Below are positions 17,917-27,461 of a stretch of DNA of 64,000 bases, one piece after another. This stretch comes from Chitinophagaceae bacterium. GTDB taxonomy: Bacteria; Bacteroidota; Bacteroidia; Chitinophagales; Chitinophagaceae. The stretch's first letter is position 1, and each line of letters starts with the position of its first letter. Below the pieces are notes generated by a model. That model worked only from the letters and a program-made list of their open reading frames with translations, searched no databases and was not told the DNA's origin. The position numbers and the translations under genes are program-made. The DNA is taken from positions 87,661-151,660 of the forward strand of contig JAEUVB010000019.1 in assembly GCA_016786845.1 (NCBI GenBank), written 5' to 3'.

Positions 17917-18138
17917 TCCACTTTTGTCTCCGCAAAGGCGGAGCAAGCTTTGACACAAAAGTGGAGCCACGAGGTTTCACTCCTGGCAGGCAAAAAGTCA
18001 AGGCTGTCGAAATTTAGCTAAAATAATCAACCTTCGCCTAAAACAATTGAACTCCTCGCTCCTGCGTCACTCGTCAGACAGTCCGCCCGGGCGGATTTCT
18101 TAACGGCTCAGGTCGATTATTTCTTAACGCTAAATTTC
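17917..18138. repeat. nested inverted-repeat element
   Basis: The gap 17821-18342 has no credible gene. Two inverted repeats are present. The first pairs TCCACTTTTG (17917-17926) with CAAAAGTGGA (17956-17965) and encloses CTCCGC/GCGGAG (17928-17933, 17938-17943). The second pairs 18009-18033 (GAAATTTAGC...TCAACCT) with 18110-18138 (AGGTCGATTA...GCTAAATTTC), imperfectly over about 25 bases, and encloses the palindrome CCGCCCGGGCGG. This looks like a non-autonomous repeat or remnant of one. Confidence 0.65.
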
Positions 18139-18231
18139 TAAGGCCATTAAGACTCCGTAACGGGAGTATCGTAAGCCTCAGCATCTCACCAAACACTCGA
18201 ATCGTACGAAATCTAAATTAAGGAATGTCAT

Positions 18232-18287
18232 CCCGGTTGGCTTGGAGGCTTTCCACGAAGTGGAATAAGCCGTAGCCAGACCGGGAT
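18232..18287. repeat. hairpin repeat
   Basis: TCCCGGT (18232-18238) pairs with ACCGGGA (18281-18287), extended by TGGCT/AGCCA, with an inner TTCCAC/GTGGAA hairpin. No T run follows. It lies about 55 bases downstream (minus strand) of the TPR gene and could act as its terminator or be a dispersed palindrome. Confidence 0.5.
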
Positions 18288-18342
18288 CTGCCGAGGTGTA
18301 ACCTATATTCCGGAATATTAAACATTAAACATTTATCATTCA

Positions 18343-20364
18343 TCATTTCATATTGAACCCCTTATCATCATCGCCGATGTCGAAAATGGCATAGCACAGT
18401 TTTTCTCCGGCCAACTTGGGATCTTTATACGTGAACTCCGACAAAGGCACCACAGTCTCACCGTTATAATCGACCTTGAGTTGAATAATCGGAAGTTTGT
18501 CTTTTTGTGTAAACGTTATATACACTTGCGGAATATCGCTCGCATTGCCCTTCACCCACTCGATATTGGCTTTCTTGAGCACGTCGATGATGTCTTTTTC
18601 ATTAGCGCCGGCATTGGTATGCAATTGCATGGGCATGGTATAGCCGCTGAACGGAATAAGCTGCGGATAGTGTTGGTAGAATAATCGGCCCAGGTCTTTC
18701 ATCCCGGATGTTTCCTTCAATTCTTTCTTGCATATGATAAGACTTTCATACACCCTCGCCAATAATAATTTTTCGTATTCGGCATCGAGCTGAATTTCAT
18801 TTAAAATACTTTCCAGATAAGCTGAGGCCTGACGATATTCTCCTTTTTTCATGAGCAACTTCGCAGCAAATAATTTGTGATAGCGTTTGATCTGATATCG
18901 CTTTTCACTGCTCATTTGTTCGGTGTATCGCTCCAGAAAATAATTCGTGCTGAAGCCGTCGATCAAATGCCAAACCTCATCGAAGCTGACAGTACTCTCG
19001 GTCGAGAAGAGTTTATAGATGACCCGGTCCCGCTCGGGATTGCTGGCAAACTGATTGATGATGAGAAATTGTAGCCCGTATTTTTCGATGGTCAGTTGGG
19101 CAAGGCGACTCAAATCGTTAGGACTATACCACCAGTTTTGATTCAGAAACTTCACACTTTCGATTTCCTTCATCTTCACCATCAGCTTGAGCAAGGATGC
19201 GGTGAAGTCGTAATGACTTTGTCCCAGTGTGGTACCGATATGAATTTCCTGAAACTGCTCGGCTCGTTCGGCATAACGTTTGGCTATACTGATTTCGCCA
19301 TCATAAAGAAGATCTCGTGCAAGGGCCATATTATACCATCCAAATCCGGGTGTCGATCCATTGGCTTTCAGGAGGTCCTTGAGTTCGGCAATGCCTTTCT
19401 TCGGTGTGGCTTTATATTGATTGATGATGGAGAGATAGTAGTAGCTTTCCTTCATCCGCTTATCGCCCGGATCTTCTTTCTTGGCCTGATCATAATAGAA
19501 CTCCGCTTCTTTAAACTTGCCTTGTATGCCACAGAAAGTCGCATAGTTATTTGCCGGAAATTGAGGCGTCGATCTCAGCTTTTCATAGTAATAGGCCCCC
19601 GATTCAATATTGAGTTGATAACTATACAGAATGGATTTGTAATGCCATACGCCCGGCATCTTGGTCCCTACATAATCGGCACTGAAAATAGTTTTATTCC
19701 GGTTGCCGTCGCGTTTGATCTTTAAGGCCGAGCTGTCCAACAGTTTGTTGGCATACTGTTCATTTTCATCAATGCTGTTTTTCAGAAAGGGATATTTATC
19801 TGAAGTATAAAAACGATTCCGATGTACGGTCCAGGCGAGGTAGTGAAAAGTTTCCATGTAAATCTCATCCTGCAAATCGGCTTTCTTACAACGTTGCAGC
19901 ATCTCCCAGACCAGGTCGGGCCTATCCATATTGCTGTAGCAGTTCATCAGTGCATAGGCAATAAAATCCCAATCGCGGTGAAACTTCATGATGGAGATAT
20001 ATTGCAATACATCCGCCGTGCGCGTACGAATTTGCAAACGAAAATCTATGTCCATGAGTTTCATGGCCTTATCGAGTTGTTCGGCCGCGGCTTTGAATCC
20101 CAAATGATCAGCGGCGTGTTCAAACTTATAAGCCCCTTCAAACATCCAGCCTACATAATAGCTGCTGTCGATGCGTTTAAATTCACGACCCCGGGGTAAG
20201 GCATCTTTACTGTTGAACGCCATGCCCCCGCGCTTTGCATCAATCTCATATCGAAGTGATGCTTTCGATTGGGCATGACTGTGATGCGCAAACAGCCCCA
20301 TCAAACCGACCACAAGCAGGAATCGGTGACAATAAGCATGATGGATGAAACGCATGAAGTTCAT
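18343..20364 (-). CDS. secreted TPR-like protein of the MoxR operon
   Basis: 673 residues. An N-terminal hydrophobic segment after basic residues (FLLVVGLMGLFAHHSHAQ) is a signal peptide. The body is all-helical with tetratricopeptide-like helix pairs, for example NNYATFCGIQGKFKEAEFYYDQAKKEDPGD (around residue 280) and GWYNMALARDLLYDGEISIAKRYAERAEQ. The last 80 residues look like a small beta domain (VYITFTQKDKLPIIQLKVD). It is the last gene of the DUF58-transglutaminase-MoxR unit, starting only 7 bases after the MoxR stop. I infer a periplasmic protein-interaction partner of that system. No specific family name recognised. Confidence 0.75.
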   Translation of the reverse strand: MNFMRFIHHAYCHRFLLVVGLMGLFAHHSHAQSKASLRYEIDAKRGGMAFNSKDALPRGREFKRIDSSYYVGWMFEGAYKFEHAADHLGFKAAAEQLDKAMKLMDIDFRLQIRTRTADVLQYISIMKFHRDWDFIAYALMNCYSNMDRPDLVWEMLQRCKKADLQDEIYMETFHYLAWTVHRNRFYTSDKYPFLKNSIDENEQYANKLLDSSALKIKRDGNRNKTIFSADYVGTKMPGVWHYKSILYSYQLNIESGAYYYEKLRSTPQFPANNYATFCGIQGKFKEAEFYYDQAKKEDPGDKRMKESYYYLSIINQYKATPKKGIAELKDLLKANGSTPGFGWYNMALARDLLYDGEISIAKRYAERAEQFQEIHIGTTLGQSHYDFTASLLKLMVKMKEIESVKFLNQNWWYSPNDLSRLAQLTIEKYGLQFLIINQFASNPERDRVIYKLFSTESTVSFDEVWHLIDGFSTNYFLERYTEQMSSEKRYQIKRYHKLFAAKLLMKKGEYRQASAYLESILNEIQLDAEYEKLLLARVYESLIICKKELKETSGMKDLGRLFYQHYPQLIPFSGYTMPMQLHTNAGANEKDIIDVLKKANIEWVKGNASDIPQVYITFTQKDKLPIIQLKVDYNGETVVPLSEFTYKDPKLAGEKLCYAIFDIGDDDKGFNMK

Positions 20365-20371
20365 ACGAAGT

Positions 20372-21358
20372 TTAATACAGTTTTAGTTTACTCAATCGAT
20401 CCATTTCTTTACCCAGTATTTGCGACAAGGCATTTTGTTTGGCTTCTTTGTTTTTATACATCAAACGATGATCGAGCACGGGCACCGTTATATCCTGTAC
20501 ATCATCTTCAATCACGAAACTCCTTCCTTGTACCAAAGCATAGGCACGTAGACATTTCAGAAAGCTGATGCCGCTACGGGTAGAGGCGCCCACCGATATG
20601 CCTTCATGGGCACGTGATCCTCTGACGATATGGCTCACCGCTTTGACAATTTCTTCGTGTACAAATACTTTCTCGGCTTCTTCCTGGAGCTTGACGATCT
20701 CGTTGATATTCATTACTTGACGTATATGTTCGAGGCTATGACTGATATTGAGGTAATTGTTATAGATATCCATCTCCGTGGCTTCATCTACATAGCCAAA
20801 ATAAATCTTCATGGCAAAACGATCGAGCTGTGCGGCCGGCAAGGGATAGGTTCCTTCCATTTCAATCGGATTCTGTGTGGCAATGGTGAAAAAGAGTCGG
20901 TCGAGTTTATATGTCATTTCGCCCATGGTGATCTGATTTTCAGCCATACACTCGAGCAAGGCACTTTGCACCTTCGGTGAGGCACGATTGATTTCATCGG
21001 CCAGGAGAATATTGCAAAAGAGAGGTCCTTTCTTGAAAATAAATTCCTTCTTCACATCATCGAAGACATGGGTGCCGAGCAAATCCATCGGAAGTAAATC
21101 GGGCGTAAACTGTACCCGTTTAAATTCGGCACTATGGGATTGATTTCCGGCGATCGATCCTGCAAGGGTTCGGGCTAAAACCGTTTTCCCGGTACCGGGA
21201 TTATCTTCCATTAAAATATGTCCTCGTGCAATCAGGCAAGTAATCACTTGTTTGATCTGGGTGCGTTTACCGCGAATCACGGTTTCCATATTTTGGATCA
21301 GTTGTTCGATCGGTGCGAGACCCCTTTCTACAGGGGCTGTGGATTGATTGTTTTCCAT
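20372..21358 (-). CDS. MoxR family AAA+ ATPase
   Basis: 328 residues from the ATG at 21358 (MENNQST...), chosen because the longer frame would run into the upstream gene; this start leaves a 7-base gap after it. Walker A DNPGTGKT, Walker B ILLADEINRA, sensor 1 IATQNPIE, Arg finger region PAAQLDRF and sensor 2 GASTRSG are all present. MoxR ATPases act as chaperone-like remodelers for proteins with DUF58 or VWA domains, here encoded just upstream. Cytoplasmic. Third gene of a four-gene operon. Confidence 0.93.
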   Translation of the reverse strand: MENNQSTAPVERGLAPIEQLIQNMETVIRGKRTQIKQVITCLIARGHILMEDNPGTGKTVLARTLAGSIAGNQSHSAEFKRVQFTPDLLPMDLLGTHVFDDVKKEFIFKKGPLFCNILLADEINRASPKVQSALLECMAENQITMGEMTYKLDRLFFTIATQNPIEMEGTYPLPAAQLDRFAMKIYFGYVDEATEMDIYNNYLNISHSLEHIRQVMNINEIVKLQEEAEKVFVHEEIVKAVSHIVRGSRAHEGISVGASTRSGISFLKCLRAYALVQGRSFVIEDDVQDITVPVLDHRLMYKNKEAKQNALSQILGKEMDRLSKLKLY

Positions 21359-21365
21359 CGTAGTA

Positions 21366-23972
21366 TTAAGATTTGGATTCTGGTTCCGGTAAGAAATAAT
21401 ATTGTATGAATTGATTAAGATTAAAGAAACGTTTGATGCGGGTAAATAGTCCAAAAGATTTGCGAACAGATTGCTGGAAAGGCGGGTAGAATTGTTCGAC
21501 GAATTTCGATTCATCGGCATTCAGACTTTGTCCCGCATATTTCAATTTCAAGTAGATATTCATGAAGCGTCCGAATTGGGTATGGAAGCGTGGATCAACC
21601 GATTGATGTGCAAACCGGTATAAAGTTAAATTCTGCCGGTTCACTTGCAACTGATTCAATAAGAAGGTTGCGGCTTTATAAGTATAGTAAGCCCGATGAT
21701 TCACATTGGATGTTTTGATCCGCAGTCTGTAATAGAGATACACGATAGCCGGTATGGCAAAAAGTCCCAGGAAAATACTAAGCGCTATAAACAAGGTATG
21801 CTTCAAATACCAAGTCACGGGTTTCTCTTCGGCTTTGGTTTTGTCGGCCTCTTTTTCTTTTTCCTTGCTCAGGTCCTTTATATAGATCTCGTCGATCGGT
21901 GCTGGTGAAGGTAATTTGCGCACCAGGAGATCGGCCGTCTTTTCTGCAGAATATGCTTTGAGTTTTTCGGCATAAGACACACACATCACATCATCTCCTT
22001 TTTTCAATGCAGCAATAGGCATTTTGATGCTGTCCTTCCACACATTTGCCACACGAAGGTCCATATTCAAATCGAGACTGATGCTGCTGTATTCTACATC
22101 TTTAAAGATCAGATTATTCATGCGCATCACCGATAACTTTTTCAGGGTATCGACACTAATGATTTTTCCGCTCGCAGCCATCAGGGGTTTAGGCGGTTGC
22201 ATAGGCGGGGTGCCATCGGGCGTAGGCGATTGTTCGGCTTCTTCATTGCTGACCGTTGTATCAAAGTCGATCCAGCCATACTCGGGGAAATAAATTTGCA
22301 CCCATCCGTGCGATTGATCTTCATAAAACCAATACCATCCTTTGTTCTTATCGCTACGATCGACGGTGAGGAATCCGGTCACCACACGACTAGGGATTTT
22401 CATCGCTCTCAGGATGAAGACTGTCGCCGCGGCATAATAGGCACAGTATCCTTTCTTACTTTCAAACAAAAAGTACATCAGCTTGGATGCACCGGGTAGT
22501 CCGGGTATACCGGGATTGTCGCTGTAGGCATACACTTGTTCACCAAGCGCATTCTTCTGTAAGAAGTAATCACGCACTCCAATTACTTTATCGATCACCT
22601 TGGTCTTGCCTTGCGATATACTGTCGGCCAAAGATTTGATCGGACTGTATTTAGGATCACTCGGGAAGAAGGTATAATAATCCATGAAGGCCTTATCCAT
22701 GTTGGCATATCCGGGTGCTTTGCGCAACTCATTGAATCGTTGTTCCTGAAAGCCGCGAATATTCGGATCATCGGTATTGTAAACGAAGTAAGCACTGTTC
22801 AATTCCGACACATAACTCTTGGCACGATAGGCAGAGGTAAATTCTTTTTGAAAATCTTTTTCTACGGTAATGGGTTGAACAAAGAATCCGGTACTCGGGG
22901 AGATAAAGGCTTTGGACGACAAACGTTTTTTGTAGACTTCAATTTCTATGGTACTGCGTTTGCGGAAGCCGAAAGAATTGCGCAGTCGGGTACTGTCTTT
23001 ATACGTAAAGAATAATGGAATGCGCGAAGGGTCAGGAATAAATTCATCATTGAATTTGATCAGCGAGTCGCGTTCAAAGGTTTCGGTGAGGGTATCAAAT
23101 TTTGTAAAGTGAAATGAAGTGAGGTAGAGTGGGTTGGGAATATCCGTACCCGGGAAATAATTTTCAATATGGGCACAGAACAGCGGTTCGGGATTGCTGT
23201 TACGTTTATTGTTGCCATTGAGGCCCATCGATTCTTTGTTTTCAACCGTACCATCCTGATTGTTTTTCAACATGGAGTTGTCGCCTTCCTTGCCTTGTCC
23301 GCCATAATCTGCGATGCGTTCTTTGATTTGCGGATACATAATAAAGACAACCGCACCGAAGAGGAGGAGGAGGAGAGAACAAAAGAGCACAAGGCGTGAA
23401 CTGAATCGCCACCAGAATCGGCCATTTGTTTTTTCGGTATTGCGCAAGGCCTCATTGGTATAGATGATGTAAACACCATAGAGTGCGATAGGGGTGAGGG
23501 ATTGCAACATTTGCCCAACGGTGATTTCTTTGGTTTTGGAAATCAGCACCAGGGAAATCATGAGGAGTATGGCCGACAAGATGATGGGGAAGAAGGACAC
23601 GCGTTTGAGTCCCCAGCCACAGATCCAGCCGAATGAAAATAAATAGGCAAAGACCAGGAACTGAATAGAAATGAAAAAGCTGTCGAACTCACCAACTGCA
23701 TAATTGTCGAGTATGGCATATCCCGAATAGAGTGCAAACACGAGCAATAAAAAGAGGGGTAGGAATCGAAAGCGAAACTGATAGATAAAATAAGAGATCA
23801 GCAAACCGGAAGAAAAGAAAATGGCTTGCGACATCCATTGTTCTTTCAGCATGGTGAAATAGTGCGAAGTATTCCAGGTAATAAAAAGCGCAATGAGAGA
23901 GGTGGGCAACAAGATGAACAGCACTTGTGCCAGAAACCGAAGGACAGATATTTTCTTGATCACTTGCATCAT
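21366..23972 (-). CDS. membrane-anchored transglutaminase-like protein
   Basis: 868 residues. The N-terminal 230 residues hold about seven to eight transmembrane segments. A periplasmic region follows, with a transglutaminase-like domain: Cys near residue 510 in KGYCAYYAAATVFILRA, His near 554 in SHGWVQIYFPEYGW, Asp near 568 in WIDFDTT, the complete catalytic triad. Another TM segment lies near residue 730 (LFIALSIFLGLFAIPAIVYL), followed by a cytoplasmic DUF4129-like tail of about 110 residues. The layout matches the TgpA group encoded with MoxR and DUF58 proteins. It may act as a protease or crosslinking enzyme in the envelope; not decidable. Start codon overlaps the DUF58 stop (ATGA type). 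Confidence 0.88.
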   Translation of the reverse strand: MMQVIKKISVLRFLAQVLFILLPTSLIALFITWNTSHYFTMLKEQWMSQAIFFSSGLLISYFIYQFRFRFLPLFLLLVFALYSGYAILDNYAVGEFDSFFISIQFLVFAYLFSFGWICGWGLKRVSFFPIILSAILLMISLVLISKTKEITVGQMLQSLTPIALYGVYIIYTNEALRNTEKTNGRFWWRFSSRLVLFCSLLLLLFGAVVFIMYPQIKERIADYGGQGKEGDNSMLKNNQDGTVENKESMGLNGNNKRNSNPEPLFCAHIENYFPGTDIPNPLYLTSFHFTKFDTLTETFERDSLIKFNDEFIPDPSRIPLFFTYKDSTRLRNSFGFRKRSTIEIEVYKKRLSSKAFISPSTGFFVQPITVEKDFQKEFTSAYRAKSYVSELNSAYFVYNTDDPNIRGFQEQRFNELRKAPGYANMDKAFMDYYTFFPSDPKYSPIKSLADSISQGKTKVIDKVIGVRDYFLQKNALGEQVYAYSDNPGIPGLPGASKLMYFLFESKKGYCAYYAAATVFILRAMKIPSRVVTGFLTVDRSDKNKGWYWFYEDQSHGWVQIYFPEYGWIDFDTTVSNEEAEQSPTPDGTPPMQPPKPLMAASGKIISVDTLKKLSVMRMNNLIFKDVEYSSISLDLNMDLRVANVWKDSIKMPIAALKKGDDVMCVSYAEKLKAYSAEKTADLLVRKLPSPAPIDEIYIKDLSKEKEKEADKTKAEEKPVTWYLKHTLFIALSIFLGLFAIPAIVYLYYRLRIKTSNVNHRAYYTYKAATFLLNQLQVNRQNLTLYRFAHQSVDPRFHTQFGRFMNIYLKLKYAGQSLNADESKFVEQFYPPFQQSVRKSFGLFTRIKRFFNLNQFIQYYFLPEPESKS

Positions 23973-25333
23973 AATATCTCTACATTTAAATCACTGCCGG
24001 ATAAAATTTGTTCGATTTTCTTTTCTTGTTGCAGCACTTGATAACGAAGGGGCATGAGGGGCCATTTCGAACGGAGCTGATTGAGGTGGTTTTTTGTCGG
24101 CAATAAAAAGATGCGACTGATCCAACTGAGTAGGGCATAACTTCTGAAGGGCTTACTCAGCTTCACAAAGAAAATGGTGGTCTGTGCATCGCATTGGGGC
24201 AGCAGGTCTTTGAGTTCATTCAGATCGGTAAAGGAATGAATACAAAGCACACTGCCCGACCGGGGTTTAAAATATTCTTTCAGGGCCAGGTCCTGATGCC
24301 AGTCGGAAACCGTAATGGTATACTGGGTTTTATTGACATCGCCTGCCGGTTCGTGTATGGTTTGATCGCTGATGTATCGAACTTCAAATTCTTTTTTCGA
24401 GAGGGCATCATAAATGGTCCACACACAATTTTTAAATCGGTTGAGCATGACCTTCTGATATTCGGTATAGGTATCCAAAGCCGATGCATGAAAAAAACTG
24501 GCGTACAAATAGATATGGGAGGCGAAGGGATCCATGGTTTCGGGTATGCGCACCACGAGCTCTTTATTCTTCGCGAAGATCTTCCATACTATACGGCGGA
24601 CATCATCGGAGTCTTCAAATTTTTTATAGTTGAGATGTTCACCTTCTACTTTCCGCAGTTGTTCGATGCGTACGAGTTCTTCTTCTGTTTTCTTAGGCGG
24701 AAGCTCCTCTGTTTTTTGCAACAGGGTTTCCGGAATATTGGTCACCTGACAATGGACGGGCGCCACCACCGGAAAAGAAAAGAATTGCAACATGTCTTCA
24801 AAGAAGAGAATGGCGGTAGAGAAGTGATACTCCCGGATATCCGGAAGCAGCAAGGTGTTCTGTCCTTCCACACCGGCGCGAAAGGAAATGAATTGTTTCT
24901 TTACCCGATCGGCGAGGATGAATGTCTCGGTGAAATATTTTTTATCGTAGCCCAATTTCATCTTCACAAAACCCAGGGCCGGACGGAGCGCAAAGGGCAG
25001 CCGGGTGATGATGCGGAGTTGATGATTTTTGTAGGCTTCGGTATCCATGGTAATGTCTACTGCAGAAGATGTGCGTACATTTTTTTTCCATAAAAAATGG
25101 ATCCAGCAAAACAGGGCGGAGAGGAAGGAAAATCCTACGGTGAGCAATACAAAAATAAAGACCATTTTACCCATGAGGAGGAGCAGGCCCGAAAAGGATC
25201 CGGTATCGGCCTTCACATGTTTTAAAGATTGATAAGCCAAACGACCAATGATCAAAAACAAGAAAAAATTGATCTTGAAAGGTATAAACCTGAGGTAATA
25301 TAATAAGGTAGGGATGACTCGGCGGACTTTCAT
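23969..25333 (-). CDS. DUF58 domain-containing membrane protein
   Basis: 454 residues. Two hydrophobic segments near the N-terminus (about 16-33 and 48-78) anchor it; a beta-rich region follows and then the DUF58 motif around residue 235-265, YKKFEDSDDVRRIVWKIFAK, corresponding to the family's R-x-Y-x-x-GD-x-x-R-x-I-x-W-K. A VWA-like fold continues to the C-terminus. DUF58 proteins are regular partners of MoxR ATPases. First gene of the operon; overlaps the transglutaminase gene by 4 bases. A -7-like element TACTTTCG (minus strand, 25356-25349) sits 15 bases before the start codon. Confidence 0.88.
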   Translation of the reverse strand: MKVRRVIPTLLYYLRFIPFKINFFLFLIIGRLAYQSLKHVKADTGSFSGLLLLMGKMVFIFVLLTVGFSFLSALFCWIHFLWKKNVRTSSAVDITMDTEAYKNHQLRIITRLPFALRPALGFVKMKLGYDKKYFTETFILADRVKKQFISFRAGVEGQNTLLLPDIREYHFSTAILFFEDMLQFFSFPVVAPVHCQVTNIPETLLQKTEELPPKKTEEELVRIEQLRKVEGEHLNYKKFEDSDDVRRIVWKIFAKNKELVVRIPETMDPFASHIYLYASFFHASALDTYTEYQKVMLNRFKNCVWTIYDALSKKEFEVRYISDQTIHEPAGDVNKTQYTITVSDWHQDLALKEYFKPRSGSVLCIHSFTDLNELKDLLPQCDAQTTIFFVKLSKPFRSYALLSWISRIFLLPTKNHLNQLRSKWPLMPLRYQVLQQEKKIEQILSGSDLNVEIL

Positions 25334-25474
25334 TCAGAAAACAATATCCGAAAGTAATTTATTTTAAGGTGGGAACGTAACGTTTTAGAAATATTTTACA
25401 AGAACCATTCCTATACAGTATTTTACTTGAAGTGATCCTCAGTTCAAAGTTCAGTAAAACGATATAAGACGAGT

Positions 25475-25717
25475 CTACGCATGCGCCTTTTCCTCATGGC
25501 CACAGTTATCGCAAGCGACAAAACTATGATTGGTAATGGCCTCTGTTCGGCGCCCCCCTCCATAAACAAATTGCTTGCACGAACATAGTTTGCATGCTCC
25601 TTTTCCGGCATGTGGCATATGCATATCCTCCACTACGATGGTTTCGATTTCGTTTGTTTGCACCAAAGCGGATAATCCTTGTGGTTGAAGCATTTTTTTT
25701 AGAGTTGGGTTTGACAT
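25475..25717 (-). CDS. small zinc-ribbon-like protein, unknown
   Basis: 80 residues. The C-terminal half has CKLCSC and, 25 residues later, CDNC followed by GHEEKAHA, spacing that suits one structural zinc site. The N-terminal half has no recognisable motif. I know no family name for it. Monocistronic, AT-rich spacers on both sides, divergent from the amine oxidase gene. Confidence 0.65.
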   Translation of the reverse strand: MSNPTLKKMLQPQGLSALVQTNEIETIVVEDMHMPHAGKGACKLCSCKQFVYGGGRRTEAITNHSFVACDNCGHEEKAHA

Positions 25718-25968
25718 AGATGGAATGTTTTAAATGTTTCGCTAATATACTCTTCTGTAGAATATGGTCTAAATTATTTTATTAGAAATTCTAAATTTGA
25801 AGGCATACAAATTCTTAATTGAAATTACGGGTTCCCCAATGAATGATACCCATTCAATAATTTTTGTATTTTCGTTTAGGCAAGCTGCAATATCCATCAG
25901 TATCGACCTCAATTCTTGATGATACTGATGTTTGCTTCCAACCTCATGAACCAAACCATCAAGCTCCT

Positions 25969-27330
25969 ATGTTATCCAGAAGAAAATTTATTCAACAAGC
26001 CTCCATGGCTGCCGGCGGTTTACTCATCGCCCAATCGTCCTTCGCAAATTTTGCCATACAAAAAAAGCCTAAAGTCATCATCATCGGTGCGGGATTTGCG
26101 GGCTTGTCTGCGGCTTATGCCCTGAAGAAAAAAGGGATAGAGTATATCATCCTGGAATCACGCAACAGAATCGGCGGACGGGTATTTTCTCATACCATGG
26201 ATGAAGAAGAGAAACTGGTGATTGAATTGGGCGCCGAATGGGTAGGGGCCTCTCACGAACGATTGATCGCCTTGACGGAAGAAATGGGTTTGACTTTGGA
26301 GAATAATCAATTCGATACCCACCTCATTTATAAAGGAAAATATTTTAAAGACAATGAATGGGATTATTCTCAGGCATGGAAAAAAAAGTTTGATCTCTTA
26401 TTGAAGAATTATGGTCAGATGTCGCAAGCCGATAAAGTGAAATTAGATAAAATGGATTGGTGGCGCTATCTCGTCAACAATGGATGTAACGGTCGCGATC
26501 TGGATATCCGCGAACTCGCCGACAGTACCGATTTCGGAGAAACCATTCGTTCGGTATCGGCCTTTGCCGCCTTAGCAGAGTATGCCGAAAGTAGTCCCAA
26601 GAATGAAATGGATTATAAGATCAAAGGCGGCAACGGACGACTCGCGGAAAAGCTTGCGGAGAAAGTAGGAAAGGAGAATATTAAATTAGGCTGCACCGTC
26701 GATCGCATCGTGCAAGACAAAAAAGTGACGGTCTATTGCAGCAATGGCGAAAAATTTGTCGCGGATAAATTGATTTGCACCGCACCCACATTTGCCGTCA
26801 AACAAATGAAATGGGAACCCGCTTTGCCTGCGGAGATGCGCAATGCCATGGATGCCCTTCAGTATGCGCGCATCAATAAGAATCCGATTTTATTTAAGGA
26901 CCGATTCTGGAAGGAAGAACGATTTGATATGGTGACAGATATGCCCGTACATTATTTTTATCATGCCACTAAGAATCAAGCTTCACACAAAGGTGTTTTG
27001 ATCTCTTATACCATAGGCGATAAAGCGGCTGTCATTGCCAATCAGTCCGATGCCTATAAAGCGGACATGATCCAACAATCGCTCTCGCCCTATTTCGGAG
27101 ATGTGAAAAAACTCATTGAAAAACAAACCAATTATTATTGGGGCGATGATGAGATATCGAAAGGCGCTTATGCCATCTATGGCAAAGGTCAGTGGTTTGG
27201 ATTACAGCCAATATTGAAGAAACCCTATCTGCATACCCATTTTGCCGGGGAGCATTTGGCTGATTGGCAAGGGTTTATGGAAGGCGCCATCAATACGGGG
27301 GAAGATGCAGCCGGCAGTATACTGTCATAA
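25969..27330 (+). CDS. Tat-exported flavin amine oxidase family protein
   Basis: 453 residues from the ATG at 25969. The N-terminus MLSRRKFIQQASMAAGGLLI has a twin-arginine signal (SRRKF), which decides this start over an upstream extension of 35 residues. The FAD-binding Rossmann motif VIIIGAGFAGLSAAYAL, the acidic strand end ILESRNRIGGRV, and the C-terminal FAD motif HFAGEHLADWQGFMEGA are those of flavin monoamine oxidases. Expected to be folded with FAD in the cytoplasm, then exported to the periplasm. Substrate (amine or amino acid) cannot be told. Monocistronic, with a -7-like TATTTTCG at 25867-25874. Confidence 0.9.
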   Translation: MLSRRKFIQQASMAAGGLLIAQSSFANFAIQKKPKVIIIGAGFAGLSAAYALKKKGIEYIILESRNRIGGRVFSHTMDEEEKLVIELGAEWVGASHERLIALTEEMGLTLENNQFDTHLIYKGKYFKDNEWDYSQAWKKKFDLLLKNYGQMSQADKVKLDKMDWWRYLVNNGCNGRDLDIRELADSTDFGETIRSVSAFAALAEYAESSPKNEMDYKIKGGNGRLAEKLAEKVGKENIKLGCTVDRIVQDKKVTVYCSNGEKFVADKLICTAPTFAVKQMKWEPALPAEMRNAMDALQYARINKNPILFKDRFWKEERFDMVTDMPVHYFYHATKNQASHKGVLISYTIGDKAAVIANQSDAYKADMIQQSLSPYFGDVKKLIEKQTNYYWGDDEISKGAYAIYGKGQWFGLQPILKKPYLHTHFAGEHLADWQGFMEGAINTGEDAAGSILS

Positions 27331-27461
27331 ACCTCTTCGAATTTTCATTTTCATAGGGTATAGATAAAATATCCGATATCCTGACAGCCACTCAGGCAGA
27401 ATCGCGTAACTTTATCTGCATCGAGCTTTAGTTCGATCTTCATGCCTGTTAAAATTGAACT

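Noticed and set aside
24194..25093. 299-codon plus-strand frame opposite the DUF58 gene
   Set aside because: Shadow of a coding frame; no promoter, no recognisable domain.
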